Shown: one piece after another, positions 36,455 through 47,400 of the stretch
Position numbering within the stretch: position 1 is the first letter of the stretch
How the letters are laid out: each line of letters begins with the position of its first letter
Origin: JADFDG01 sp965232985
GTDB taxonomy: Bacteria; Pseudomonadota; Gammaproteobacteria; Pseudomonadales; JADFDG01
Assembly: GCA_965232985.1 (NCBI GenBank)
Contig: CBDDRC010000031.1
Coordinates: forward strand, 17,598 to 81,597
Direction: 5' to 3'
DNA: 64,000 bases
Made by a program: the position numbers and the translations under genes
Notes under the pieces: generated by a model
Told to the model about the DNA's origin: nothing
The model's input: the letters and a program-made list of their open reading frames with translations, nothing else
Databases searched by the model: none

Positions 36455-38035
36455 TTAGCGGAACCAGTCCGCCAGATAATGTTCGAACGGCTGCTCTGTG
36501 ACCGCCTCCAGGGTGCGCTGTTCCTCCAGCGACCCGGCAGCCAGCTGCTCAAAGAACTCCTGTCGCGCCGGGCTCATCGGCTGGGCACGGAAATAATCGC
36601 GTGCCCTGGCGGACTGCTCCATGGCAAAGCCGAAGAAACCGGTCCCGCGCTCGCGCAAGGCCTCGAGCACGGCGGCACTAGGGGTCTGCTCCGGGTCTAT
36701 CAGCTTGCGGCGCTGGGCCGCGAGCGAGCGGGTATAGCCGCGTGATGATGGCCGGGCTTCATCGAGCAGCACTGCCACCGGCAGCATCGCCTCACACAAC
36801 GCAAAACCCCATTCGCGCAATGAAGTGGTCGCGCCATCGAGCGTGATGGTTGCCTCCGGGCTGCGCCCCTCGTTCACCGCGATTTGCAGATTGGCCTTGT
36901 TCTGTGCCAGCTCCGCCGCACCCTGCAACGGGCTGTTGTGCAGCAAGCAGAAAGTGGCGAACAGCTCCATGAAGTACGACGTCTCGTGATCGATGCCTAC
37001 CGGCAGGAACGGGTTGAGATCGAGGCTGCGCATCTCGACGTACTCGACGCCCCGGCCGCGCAGTGCCGCTGACAACCGCTCGCCTGGCAGCGGCACGCAT
37101 TTCGGACGGATGGAGCCGTAGAACTCCGCTTCCGTCTGCAGCACGTTGGCGTTCAGCTGCCGCCACTGGCCGTCTACCTGCACCCCGATTTTGGTGAATT
37201 CCGGATGCGGCGTACGCATCGCCCGTTCCAGCGAATCAACATAGTCCGTGACGGAGTTGTAGCTGACCGTGAGACTTTTTTGCACCTCATTCGAATAACC
37301 GAGATCGCCCATGCGCAGGCTGGTTGCATAGGGCCGATAGAGCGTGTGGCTGTCGATCACTTCGAGATTGTGCGGCCGCCCGCGCATAAAGCTTGCGCAC
37401 ATCGCCGGCGATGCACCGGTCAGGTACGCGACCAGCCAGACGTACTTCTGGTAGTTGCGGATCAGAGAAAAATATTCGCGCGAGATGAACTGCTCGGGTT
37501 CTGTGTCGCAGGCATCCTCGTTCTTGCGGTAGGCCCACCAGAAATTATCCGGAAACGAAAAATTGTAGTGGATGCCGGCAATGGCCTGCATGTGGCGGCC
37601 GTAGCGGTGCCACAAGCCATGCCGGTAAACAGTCTTGAAGCGACCAAGGTTCGATGAGCCGTATTGCGCGATCGGGATGGACAGCTCATCGCCAAGCACG
37701 CAGGGCATCGAATTCACCCACAGCAGTTCATCGCCAAGGTTTTGGTAGACAAAGTGATGAGTGTCGGTAAGGAACAGCAGACAATCGGTGATGTGCTCGT
37801 AAGCCGGCGTAACGAATTCGAGCAGCGCTTCGGAATAATCGGTGGTGATATGCGGATGCATCAGCGCCGAGCCCAGCGCCGCCGGGTGCGGCGTCTGCGC
37901 GATGCAGCCCTGCGCGTTCACCCGCAGGCTTTCCTTTTCGATGCCGCGCCGCAGGCCACGCAACGTATGCACCTTCTGCTGCTCGCGCAGCAAGGCGATA
38001 CGACGGACAAGGCGTTCGGTGTTCAGGGCTGGCAT
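36455..38035 (-). CDS. gshA: glutamate-cysteine ligase
   Basis: 526 residues, the E. coli GshA length (518). ATP-dependent formation of gamma-glutamylcysteine, first step of glutathione synthesis. Typical pieces are RGIEKESLRVNAQG (substrate region), TPHPAALGSALMHPHITTDY, ALLEFVTPAYE, SLDLNPFLPVGI and the RPSSRGYTRSL end. First gene of a minus-strand operon with FKBP, dsbB, lrgA, lrgB. Start MPALNTERLVRR. Confidence 0.96.
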   Translation of the reverse strand: MPALNTERLVRRIALLREQQKVHTLRGLRRGIEKESLRVNAQGCIAQTPHPAALGSALMHPHITTDYSEALLEFVTPAYEHITDCLLFLTDTHHFVYQNLGDELLWVNSMPCVLGDELSIPIAQYGSSNLGRFKTVYRHGLWHRYGRHMQAIAGIHYNFSFPDNFWWAYRKNEDACDTEPEQFISREYFSLIRNYQKYVWLVAYLTGASPAMCASFMRGRPHNLEVIDSHTLYRPYATSLRMGDLGYSNEVQKSLTVSYNSVTDYVDSLERAMRTPHPEFTKIGVQVDGQWRQLNANVLQTEAEFYGSIRPKCVPLPGERLSAALRGRGVEYVEMRSLDLNPFLPVGIDHETSYFMELFATFCLLHNSPLQGAAELAQNKANLQIAVNEGRSPEATITLDGATTSLREWGFALCEAMLPVAVLLDEARPSSRGYTRSLAAQRRKLIDPEQTPSAAVLEALRERGTGFFGFAMEQSARARDYFRAQPMSPARQEFFEQLAAGSLEEQRTLEAVTEQPFEHYLADWFR

Positions 38036-38136
38036 CGGTCATTCCGGGGGCAACGAGGGCCGAATATACCGTAATTCCCGAGACAGTCCGGCCATACTCA
38101 ACGCAGATCCGGCTGCAGCCGGATTCACAACAGCAC

Positions 38137-40509
38137 CTACTTCTTATCGATGCCCGCCTTGCGCAGCGCATCGGCAAACGCGTTCTTGCCGACGGCCTGC
38201 TGCTGGGCGCCACCAAACGAGCGCTGCTGCTGTACAGGGTCAGGGCGGGCGCTGCGGCCTGTACGCAGCTCGCCGGCAGGGCGTTGCCCAGCCGCAGCTG
38301 GACCTGCATCGGCAGGCCGGGCCGGGGCCGGCTCGTCGGTGCGCATGGTCAGCGCGATGCGCTTGCGGCCGAGATCTATCTCCAACACTTTGACTTTGAC
38401 AATATCGCCGGCCTTCACGACCTCATGCGGATCCTTGACGAATTTGTTGGCGAGCGCCGAAACGTGCACGAGGCCGTCCTGGTGCACACCGATGTCGACG
38501 TACGCGCCGAACGCGGCGACGTTGGTGACGGTCCCCTCAAGCACCATGCCGGGCTTGAGGTCCTTCATGTCCTGTACGTCCTCGCGCAATTCCGCCGCAC
38601 GAAATTCGCCGCGCGGGTCACGGCCGGGCTTGTCGAGCTCCTTGAGGATGTCGGTGATGGTCGGCACGCCGAACTTGTCGCTGACGAATTCCTGCGGCTT
38701 GACGCTGCGCAGGAAATTCGTGTCGCCGATGACGCTCTTCGGGTCACGGCCGCTCCGCTGCGCGATGGCTGCAACCACCGGATAGGCTTCCGGATGCACG
38801 GCGGAGGCATCGAGCGGGTTGTCGCCGCTCATCACGCGCAAAAATCCTGCCGCCTGCTCAAAGGTGCGCTCACCCAGGCGCGGCACCTGCTTGAGCTGTT
38901 CGCGGCTAACGAAAGCACCATTTTTAGCGCGAAAAGCTACGATATTGCCGGCAATCGTGCCGTTCAACCCGGCGATGCGCGCCAACAGCGGCGCTGACGC
39001 GGTGTTCACATCGACGCCGACCGCGTTCACGCAATCTTCGACGACACCATCAAGTGAGCGCGCCAGCTTCAGCTGATTGACATCGTGCTGATACTGGCCG
39101 ACGCCGATCGATTTCGGTTCGATTTTCACCAGCTCGGCGAGCGGGTCCTGCAGGCGACGGGCGATCGACACGGCACCGCGGTAGACGACGTCAAGATCCG
39201 GGAACTCGGCCGCTGCCAATTCCGACGCGGAGTAAACCGACGCGCCCGCTTCGCTGACCACAATCTTCTGCGCTTTGATTGCCGGGTGTTTCTTCAACAC
39301 CTCCGCAGCGAGCTTGTCGGTTTCGCGCGAGGCCGTACCGTTGCCGATGGCGATCAGTTCGACCTTGAACTTCTGGCACAGCGCGGCGAGCACGGCGACG
39401 GAGTTGTCCCAGTCATTGCGCGGCACGTGCGGGAAAATCGCCAGGTGCGCGAGCAGTTCGCCGGTCGCGCCGACCACCACCACTTTCACGCCGGTGCGCA
39501 GGCCCGGATCAAGGCCCATGGTCGGGCGCATGCCGGCCGGAGCCGACATCAGCAGCGCCTTGAGGTTGCGGGCAAAGACGTTGATCGCCTCTTCGTCCGA
39601 GCGCTCGCGGATCGCGCCGAACAGCTCGCTTTCGAAATGCATCAGCAATTTCACGCGCCAGGTCCAGCGCACGACTTCCTGGAGGAAATCGTCAGCGGCG
39701 CGCCTCTGGTGCGACCAGCGGATATGCGAGGCGATCATTGCCTCGCAGGGGTGCTCGCGGGTGCGGTCTTCCTCGTCGCCGACGGCAAGGCTGACGCTCA
39801 GCACGCCCTCGTTGCGGCCACGCAAAATCGCCAGTGCCCGGTGCGAGGGGATCGTGGCGAGCTTCTCGTGGTGGGCAAAGTAGTCGCGGAATTTCGCGCC
39901 TTCCTCTTCCTTGCCGGCAACAACTTTCGCGCTGATTTCGCCTTCGGCCCAGAGGAAGTCGCGCAAGCGCTGCAACAGCGTCGCGTCTTCAGCGAAGCGC
40001 TCCATCAGGATCTGCTTGGCGCCGTCGAGCGCGGACTTGATATCGACTACGCCTTTTTCGGCATCGATGAATTTCTGCGCTTCTTCTGCCGGCACCAGCG
40101 CGGGGTTGCCGTACAGCGCGGCCGCCAGCGGCTCGAGTCCGGCTTCGCGGGCGATTTGCGCCTTGGTGCGGCGTTTTTGCTTGTACGGCAGGTAAAGATC
40201 TTCAAGCCGCGCCTTATTGTCGGCGTTGCGGATTTCCTGCTCGAGTTCGCCGGTGAGCTTGCCCTGCTCGATGATACTTTTCAGGATCGCCTCGCGGCGC
40301 TCTTCCATTTCGCGCAGGTAACGCAGGCGCTCATCGAGATTGCGCAGCTGGGTGTCGTCGAGGCCGCCAGTGATTTCCTTACGATAGCGGGCGATGAACG
40401 GGACGGTGGCTCCGCCATCGATCAATTCGACGGTGGCAACAACCTGGGCGAGCTTGCAGGACAGTTCATCAGCGATGCGCTGGGCAATGACGAGGGCGTT
40501 GGAGGACAT
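38137..40509 (-). CDS. tex: Tex-like RNA-binding transcription accessory protein
   Basis: 790 residues. N-terminal Tex helical domain (ATVPFIARYRKEITGGLDD), YqgF/RNase H-like domain (MGLDPGLRTGVKVVVV), helix-hairpin-helix motifs (LARIAGLNGTIAGNIVAFR) and a C-terminal S1 domain (GTVTNVAAFGAYVDIGVHQD, residues about 655-730). Cytoplasmic nucleic-acid-binding protein linked to transcription stress. The C-terminal 60 residues are Pro/Ala/Gln-rich. Nearby gshA and tex are close in Pseudomonas too. Confidence 0.95.
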   Translation of the reverse strand: MSSNALVIAQRIADELSCKLAQVVATVELIDGGATVPFIARYRKEITGGLDDTQLRNLDERLRYLREMEERREAILKSIIEQGKLTGELEQEIRNADNKARLEDLYLPYKQKRRTKAQIAREAGLEPLAAALYGNPALVPAEEAQKFIDAEKGVVDIKSALDGAKQILMERFAEDATLLQRLRDFLWAEGEISAKVVAGKEEEGAKFRDYFAHHEKLATIPSHRALAILRGRNEGVLSVSLAVGDEEDRTREHPCEAMIASHIRWSHQRRAADDFLQEVVRWTWRVKLLMHFESELFGAIRERSDEEAINVFARNLKALLMSAPAGMRPTMGLDPGLRTGVKVVVVGATGELLAHLAIFPHVPRNDWDNSVAVLAALCQKFKVELIAIGNGTASRETDKLAAEVLKKHPAIKAQKIVVSEAGASVYSASELAAAEFPDLDVVYRGAVSIARRLQDPLAELVKIEPKSIGVGQYQHDVNQLKLARSLDGVVEDCVNAVGVDVNTASAPLLARIAGLNGTIAGNIVAFRAKNGAFVSREQLKQVPRLGERTFEQAAGFLRVMSGDNPLDASAVHPEAYPVVAAIAQRSGRDPKSVIGDTNFLRSVKPQEFVSDKFGVPTITDILKELDKPGRDPRGEFRAAELREDVQDMKDLKPGMVLEGTVTNVAAFGAYVDIGVHQDGLVHVSALANKFVKDPHEVVKAGDIVKVKVLEIDLGRKRIALTMRTDEPAPARPADAGPAAAGQRPAGELRTGRSARPDPVQQQRSFGGAQQQAVGKNAFADALRKAGIDKK

Positions 40510-40623
40510 GCGCGATGGTGTTCCAAGGGTTGCAGCGAGGCGACAGATTCTAGAGGTGAACAGGGGGTCGGCGTCACTCCTCCCAAACCGGAATGTGACG
40601 CCGACCTCTTTGCCACCCCGATC

Positions 40624-43600
40624 CTACTGGAGCGTCACCCGGAATTTACCTGTAGAAGAGCTGCCAGCGGTGATGGTGCCGATGCGCAGCGTTACCGCGC
40701 CGACCGTGCTCAGGTTGTAATCGCCGCCGTTCGGGTCGGCCTCGTCGGCGCCGGCGTTGTCGTCGTCCTCGACGCTGCCGCCGGCGACCAGGCTGCCGGT
40801 GACGTATGTGGTGTTCGCCGGCATCGGGTCGCTGACGATCACCTCGACGGCATCAACGGTGCCGGCGGAATTACTCACCGTGATCGTGTATTCGATTACC
40901 GCGCCCGGAATGCGCTTCGGCTCGCTGACGCCCGGATTTCTGACGCCGACGAGCGGGTCGGAAATCACCGACGAACTTTTCACCACCGTGAGCGCCGGGT
41001 TGACGGTGAGCACGGCGCTGGTGGCCACCGCGTTGCTGCCGCCGCTGGTGCTGAGCGCGCCAATGGCGAGCGTGTTCGTGTAGCTGCCGGTAGCCGCCGT
41101 TACATCGACGGTAATCACGCAACTGCCGGCCGCAGGAATCGTGCCGCCGTTGAGGCGAATACCGACATCGGCGGCGGCCACCAGCGCCGTGTTGCCGCTG
41201 TTGTTGAGCGTGCCGCCGCAGGTGTTGGTCACCGCGGGGGTGGCCGCGACCGTCACGCCGACCGGAAACACGTCCGTGAATGTTGCCGCAGTGAAGGCGA
41301 CTGCCGAGCTGTTCGCCAGCGTGATCGTCAGCGTCGATGTGCCGCCGCTACCGATGCTGGCGGGACTGAAGGCCTTGGTGATCGTCGGCCGCACGAAGGT
41401 GACGACTGCCGAAGCCGTGTTGCCGCTGAGGCCACCGCCACCACCGCTGGTGGTGGTGACGTTGCCGGTGGTGTTGGTGTAGGCCCCGGCCGTCGCGCTG
41501 GTCACGTCGATGCCGACCGTGCACACCTGGTCGGCCGTCATGTTGTTGTTGTTACCGGTCAAGCCAAACGTGTTGCCGCCGGCGACACCGCCGGCAATGT
41601 CGGTGGTGATGTTGCCGCCGCAGGTGTTGGTGATGTTGGTCGTCGCGGCGTTGACCAGGCCAGCCGGATAGGTGTCTGACACCCGCACCCTGCTAAGCGC
41701 GGTGTTGTTCGGGTTGGTGATGGTGAGCGTGAGGCGCGAAATGCCGTTCACCCCGAGGCTGACCGGACTGAACGACTTGGCGATGACCGGTGGCATCAAC
41801 TGCACGGTGAGCGTCGCACTGCCGGCGACCGTATTGCTGCCGCCATTGGTGGTGGTGACGCCGCCGATCGCGATCGTGTTGGTGTAACTGCCGGTCGTCG
41901 CGCTGCGCACATATACCGTCACCGTGCAGGAGCTGCTCGCCGGAATCGTGCCACCGGAAAGCGCCACGCTGCCGCCGCCCGCCGTCGCCGTCACCGAGCC
42001 GCCGCAGGTGCTGAAAGCGCCGGGCACCGGGCCGTTCACCAGGTTCACCGGATAGGTGTCGGTGAAGGCGGCGCCGGTCAGCGCAATCGCGTTGCTGTTG
42101 CTCAGCGTGATGGTCAGCAGCGAGTCGCCATTGGTGGCGACCGGGGTCGGTGCAAAGGATTTCGTTACCGTCAACGGCACCGGCACGAACAGACTGGCAC
42201 TGGTCGCCGCCGCGTTGCTGCCGCCGTTGGTGGTGGTGAGCGCACCGGCCGCGATCGTATTGGTGTAGTTGCCGGTCGTCGCGACCGTGACGTTGATCGT
42301 GATGACACAGCTGCCGTTGGCCGGGATCGTGCCGCCGTTGAGACGAATACCTGCATCGCCGGCAGCAAGCGCACCGTTGCTGTTGTCGTTGAGCGTGCCG
42401 CCGCAACTGTTGCTGGTGGTGAGCGGCGTGGCGACAGTCATGTTGCCCGGCGAGGTCGGGAAGGTATCGATGAACGTGGCGCCGGTCATCGCCACGCCGG
42501 ACGCATTGGCCAGCGTGACCGTCAGCGTCGACGTGCCACCGCTGACAATAGTGCCGGGGCTGAAACTCTTGGTGATCGTCGGCCGGTAATAGCGGACGGT
42601 AGCCGAGCCCGTGTTACCGGTCAGGCCGCCGCCGCTGGTGCTGGCCACGTTGCCCGTGGTGTTGTTGTAGGTGCCGGCACTGTTGCTGACGACATCGATG
42701 CCGACCGTGCACACCTGATTGGCCGTCATGTCGTTGTTGGTGCCCTGCAGCCCGAAGGTATTGCCGCCGGCGACGCCACCGAAAATGTCGGTGGTGATGT
42801 TGCCGCCACAACTGTTGGTGATGTTCGTCGTTGCCGCGTTGACCAGGCCCGCCGGATAAGTGTCCTGCACTGTCACATTGGCAAGACCGGCATTGTTCGG
42901 GTTGCTGATGGTCAGTGTCAGTCGCGCCACGCTGCCAACACCAAGACTGTTCGGGCTGATGGCTTTTGTGATCGCCGGCGCGACCAGTGCGGCCGCCACC
43001 ACGAGCGATGCACTCGCCGAATTGCCGGTAGTTGCTCCGGCCGTGGTCGATGTCACCGTGCCGGTACTGTTGTTGTAAGTGCCATTGATGCTGCTGGTGA
43101 CAGCAACAGTGAGCGTACAACTGCCGCCGGCCAGCAACGACCCGCCGGATAAACCGATCGTACTGCCGCCGCCAGCGCCGCCCGTGAGCGTGCCGGTACT
43201 GCCGGCAGTGCAGGAGATCGCCGCGCCGGACGGCGTGCGATTGAACAGGTTCGCCGGGTAGGTGTCGGTGAACGCGACGCCGGTCAGCGTCGTCGCGGTG
43301 TTCGGGTTACTGACAACGATGCTCATTTGTGCAGTGCCGCCATTCTGGATCGGCGACACATTGAACGACTTGGCAATGGCCGGCGGCTGCAGCTTGCTGT
43401 TGGTGATCGTGCAGGCCGCGGCGGAATTGGTCGAACTCAGCCCCGTCGTCACGGTGCGGTTGGCAGCGTCGGTGGTAACGGTGGGTGTGCCGGTGACCGC
43501 CGCACAATTGAAAGCCGCAGTGGTCTCCCAGCCGCTGGCGGCCGTCTCGACAATCGCCAGATTCTGCGCCGCCGCCAGCGCATTGATGAACACGCGCGCC

Positions 43601-44466
43601 GTCTGGCCATCGGCCAACGAAAAGGTCGTCGAATTGGTCGCCGAGGACATGAGCGCCGGCGAATAGGTGCCACCGGTCACCGAGGTCGGTGTCAGCGTTG
43701 CGCCGGTCACGACAACCACTTTCGAGCCAACCGGACCGGTCGCGGTAAACGAGAACGACTGCGGATCGCCGTCTGGCGATGTCTGCTTGGTGATATCGAC
43801 ATAGGCGCCCGCAGACACCGCCACCACGCCGCTCACCGCCGAAGTGCCGGCGTTGCACTTCGACGGCGCGCCGTTGGTGACGTCGGCCGGGCCGGTGCAG
43901 ATGCCACCGGTGCTCTGTTTGTAGGTCAGCACATAGGGGATGTTCAGCGCGCCGGTGCTGTCGCCGGTGCAGACCACCTTGATCTCGTTGATGCGCGTGG
44001 TTTCCACGCCGGCACCGTTGTAATCGCCGCAGGTGTTGCCGTCATCGTCTTCCCAGGACGAGGCGGGCACCGTCGACGTCGGGAACGTGGCAACCGAGCA
44101 CTGCTTGCTGGCGTCGTTGGCGGTGGGGTCGTTGCCGGTCTGGCCAACGAAGAAGCCGATGTCGTAACGATCGGTATTGGTGCCCGACAACCCGAGGTCA
44201 ACTTTGAAGTTGAACTCGGCGCCGGCGGTACAAAACGGTGGCGTGCCCGGCTCGGCGCTGAACACCGGCGACACCGTGAACTCGCCGGCCGTACAGGTCA
44301 GCTTGCTGCCGGCGCGGGTGCCGGCACAGCTCAGATCTTTCACCGCCGAGGTGGTCCAGATGGCACCCCAGGCAGGTGAAACCGGCAACCACAGCAGCGC
44401 TGCAATTGCCAGCAGCGTGCGCGCCGCCATCGGCAACCGACGGACGATCAGGCTCGGGCCGTTCAT
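40624..44466 (-). CDS. large repetitive exported protein with six DUF11-type beta domains and a C-terminal DUF11 domain
   Basis: 1280 residues. Signal peptide to about residue 34 (LAIAALLWLPVSPAWG). Residues 35-355 are a non-repeated, cysteine-containing head. Then six Ig-like repeats of about 130 residues begin near 360, 493, 625, 762, 890 and 1025, each opening with a KSF-SP type motif (AKSFNVSP, TKAISPNS, TKSFSPGT, TKSFAPTP, AKSFSPVS, TKAFSPAS) and carrying two cysteines (CGG and SC or VC). The final domain from about 1156 holds KRIPGAVIEYTITVSN, a DUF11 opening. The start overlaps the 2169-residue gene upstream by ATGA. No sortase or LPXTG motif. Likely surface exposed; function unknown. 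Confidence 0.8.
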   Translation of the reverse strand: MNGPSLIVRRLPMAARTLLAIAALLWLPVSPAWGAIWTTSAVKDLSCAGTRAGSKLTCTAGEFTVSPVFSAEPGTPPFCTAGAEFNFKVDLGLSGTNTDRYDIGFFVGQTGNDPTANDASKQCSVATFPTSTVPASSWEDDDGNTCGDYNGAGVETTRINEIKVVCTGDSTGALNIPYVLTYKQSTGGICTGPADVTNGAPSKCNAGTSAVSGVVAVSAGAYVDITKQTSPDGDPQSFSFTATGPVGSKVVVVTGATLTPTSVTGGTYSPALMSSATNSTTFSLADGQTARVFINALAAAQNLAIVETAASGWETTAAFNCAAVTGTPTVTTDAANRTVTTGLSSTNSAAACTITNSKLQPPAIAKSFNVSPIQNGGTAQMSIVVSNPNTATTLTGVAFTDTYPANLFNRTPSGAAISCTAGSTGTLTGGAGGGSTIGLSGGSLLAGGSCTLTVAVTSSINGTYNNSTGTVTSTTAGATTGNSASASLVVAAALVAPAITKAISPNSLGVGSVARLTLTISNPNNAGLANVTVQDTYPAGLVNAATTNITNSCGGNITTDIFGGVAGGNTFGLQGTNNDMTANQVCTVGIDVVSNSAGTYNNTTGNVASTSGGGLTGNTGSATVRYYRPTITKSFSPGTIVSGGTSTLTVTLANASGVAMTGATFIDTFPTSPGNMTVATPLTTSNSCGGTLNDNSNGALAAGDAGIRLNGGTIPANGSCVITINVTVATTGNYTNTIAAGALTTTNGGSNAAATSASLFVPVPLTVTKSFAPTPVATNGDSLLTITLSNSNAIALTGAAFTDTYPVNLVNGPVPGAFSTCGGSVTATAGGGSVALSGGTIPASSSCTVTVYVRSATTGSYTNTIAIGGVTTTNGGSNTVAGSATLTVQLMPPVIAKSFSPVSLGVNGISRLTLTITNPNNTALSRVRVSDTYPAGLVNAATTNITNTCGGNITTDIAGGVAGGNTFGLTGNNNNMTADQVCTVGIDVTSATAGAYTNTTGNVTTTSGGGGGLSGNTASAVVTFVRPTITKAFSPASIGSGGTSTLTITLANSSAVAFTAATFTDVFPVGVTVAATPAVTNTCGGTLNNSGNTALVAAADVGIRLNGGTIPAAGSCVITVDVTAATGSYTNTLAIGALSTSGGSNAVATSAVLTVNPALTVVKSSSVISDPLVGVRNPGVSEPKRIPGAVIEYTITVSNSAGTVDAVEVIVSDPMPANTTYVTGSLVAGGSVEDDDNAGADEADPNGGDYNLSTVGAVTLRIGTITAGSSSTGKFRVTLQ

Positions 44467-47400
44467 GGACGTGAATCCTCTGCTGGTATTGCGGCACCGA
44501 CCGGCGCAGGCACGATCTCGTAGCGCGGAGCCTCGTGGTCGTGCAGACGCGTTTTCTGGTCAAACTTGAAACGGACCTTCAGGAACAGGCCCTGCGCGGT
44601 GTAGCGCGCATCGGCGAAATCGGGATCGTCGAAACCTTTTACGTTGTAGCCAACGGATATCCAGGCGTTGGTGAGCGGCGACCAGCCAACGCTCGGGCCG
44701 AACGAATATTGCACTGTGCCCGGCTCCCAGGCATGCAGCGCCGAGGCCTGGAAACCGATGTCCCAGTGGCGCGTCAGATCATGGCGGACTTCGACACCGA
44801 GCATGTCCGTATAGCCGCTGTAGTCGGTGCCGTCGATGCGATCCATGGCGTATTTCGATCCGTAGTAGAGCGACCACTGATTGCGTTGATTGAGATGGAA
44901 CAGGTTGCCCTGACGATCCATGGAATTCCAGGCGCGCGACACGCGGTTGAGCGCAAAATTGTTGATGATGCGGCGCGATGCAGCATCACCGACACCGTTC
45001 AGGCTGGTGTAGCCGAACAGGCCCGCCGGATCAGACGCGGTGCCGTTTTCCAGTGCGTCGTACTTGAATTCAAGGCGATCGAGCAGCGACCAGTGCCAGC
45101 CGAGCGGACGCCAGGCCCAGGCGAAACCGAGCTTGCCGTTGCGGCCGGACATGCCGGTGGCGCGATCAACGACGAAGTACTGCGCATCGGCGGCGAAGGC
45201 GATGCCGGCATTCGCTTCACGCAGCAGGTGCGTGACGATGCCGTTGCGATCGCTGGTGCTGGCGTGGCGCGTCTCGACGCGTCCGTTCCAGGTAAACAGC
45301 GCTTCCCGGTAGGTAAGGCCGGCCGACAGCGCGACATAATCGTCGGTAATCGTTTCACCGCCGGCAACCGCCGATGGCTGGTTCGGATTGAGTAGCGCGG
45401 CAGAAAAACCGGACTCGGCCAGCGTGCGGCTGCTGTCGAGGCTGGCATCGGCGCTCCACTGTTCGCCGACCAGCAGCGCCTGCGTCAGGCCGAACTGCGC
45501 GAAAGTGCGCGGGCCGTATTCGCTGATCGCCTGCTGGTTGAGCGTTGTTTCCAGGCGTGAACCCTGCCATGGCACCACCTGCACGCCGGCGCGCGTCAGA
45601 CTGGTGTTGTAATCGGCACCGTTGGTAAATTCCTGCGCCGCAATCAGCCGTGCGGCCGGCGTGATCGCGTATGCAGCACCGAACTGCAGGCGGGTCGGGA
45701 AATCCGGGTTCTCGTTGCTGTTGTTGCCCAGGCCGATATCCGATTGCGCGGTCAACTCAAGCCGTTTGTCCATGAGCAGATGCGACGCACCGAGCGTCAA
45801 CTGTTCGGAATCGAGATTTTCGCCGGCACCGGTATCGTCCTGCGCAACCTGCAGGCCGGCATCGAGTTTCGTCACATCGTCCTGCCAGCGCACGCCGCCG
45901 TTGGCGACATCGCGCGCTGCGGCACTGACCAGATTCTCCTGGCGATACAACTCGCCGCGCAGTGCCCAGTGATCATCAAGGTTGAGCTGGCCGTCGGCAC
46001 CGATTTTCTGCATGCCGGACTCGGAGATGCCCTGCTGGCTCAGGCCGAAGCCTGGCTCCTGCCGACGTACATAGACGAGACCATCGACTTTCGGCGTGTG
46101 GTGTTCGTACTCGACCAGCATCGCCGCGCCGGAACGGTCAAACAATCCCTGGGTGCCGCTGCTGTCGGCCGCCTCGACGCGCATGTCTGCGTTGTCGTTA
46201 ATGTGCAGCGTTGCGTCGACGGCAACGAGTTCGGTGTCGGCATTGTACTGCCGCTCGCTGATCGCGGTGAGCCCGGCTTCGACGCGGCCGGCAGCCAGCG
46301 TCGTACCGACGCGCCCGCCGGCAGTGGTGTCCTCGATGCCATTACCCATCGTCTCGAACTCGGCGACGATGAATACCGGATTGAAACTCACATCGCGGCC
46401 GACGATCGGCTCGCGGAAGAACAGCGTGCCGGCAGCGTAGTCGATGTCGTAATCAAGATGGCGCGTGAGCGAACGCGACTGGACAATGATCTGACTCTGG
46501 TAGCGGTCACGCGTTTCGATGCGGATTTTTTCGCTGTTGATCACGATGTCCGGGCGCGACAACTGATAAAGCCCGGAGGTGCCGTTGCCACGAATCTCGT
46601 CGCGCGCGGAATTCTGGGCCGTCTGCGCCGCGAACACCGTGAAGTTGACCGGCCCGCCGCCCTTGCCGGCCTTGAAGCCGTTCAATGTGCGGTTGTAACG
46701 CGCAAGCTCGGTGACGGTAAGACCGGTTTCATAGTCGCCGAACAGCGCGTAGAACTGGTTGCGCTCGATTTTCAGGTAAAGCTTGCTCTGACTCGGCGCG
46801 TCATAGCGCTGCTCGCTGCCGTCGCCATACAGCGTGTAGAACTCGTTCGGGTCGATGGTCGACAGCAGGCTGTCGCGCCGCGCATCTTTCGATGCCTTGC
46901 CCGAATCGTAGGCGATTGTCGCCAGCCACTGCCCGGAAATGCGGCCCTTGGCATAGAACGACGCCTGGCCGTCGCTGTAGCCGCCGTCCTCGACGCTGTC
47001 GGGCAGCGGCGTGATGTTCCTGTTCAGTGTCTCGTAGCCGACCGTCCCCTCGACAAAACCGACCATGATCCAGTCACGCGGTGTAGCCGTCAGCCAGGTA
47101 CGCAGCTCTTGGCGCCGTGACTGCTGGTCGTTCAACTGGAAACTGAAATTGAGTTTCAGCTCGCCGCTTTCCGTTGTCGGCTGCAACTCGACGAAGCCAA
47201 TGCCGTCATCGGTCTGCACCACGAGTTGCGGCTGGAAACGGTCCATGCCGGCGAGTTGGCGATCCTGCTGGTTCTGGATCGACTGCCATGGCATATACGG
47301 CGCGCCCACCTGGTAGGTCGTGGAAACGCCGGCGCGTACGGGCTTGCCGTCGCGGTCGAGCAGGCGCACGGCGATGCGCGGATGCTGCATGCCGTCGGCA

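Noticed and set aside
40880..43400. Regular DNA repeats considered as a CRISPR array
   Set aside because: Repeats are about 390 bases, coding and diverged; there are no short constant repeats with unique spacers.
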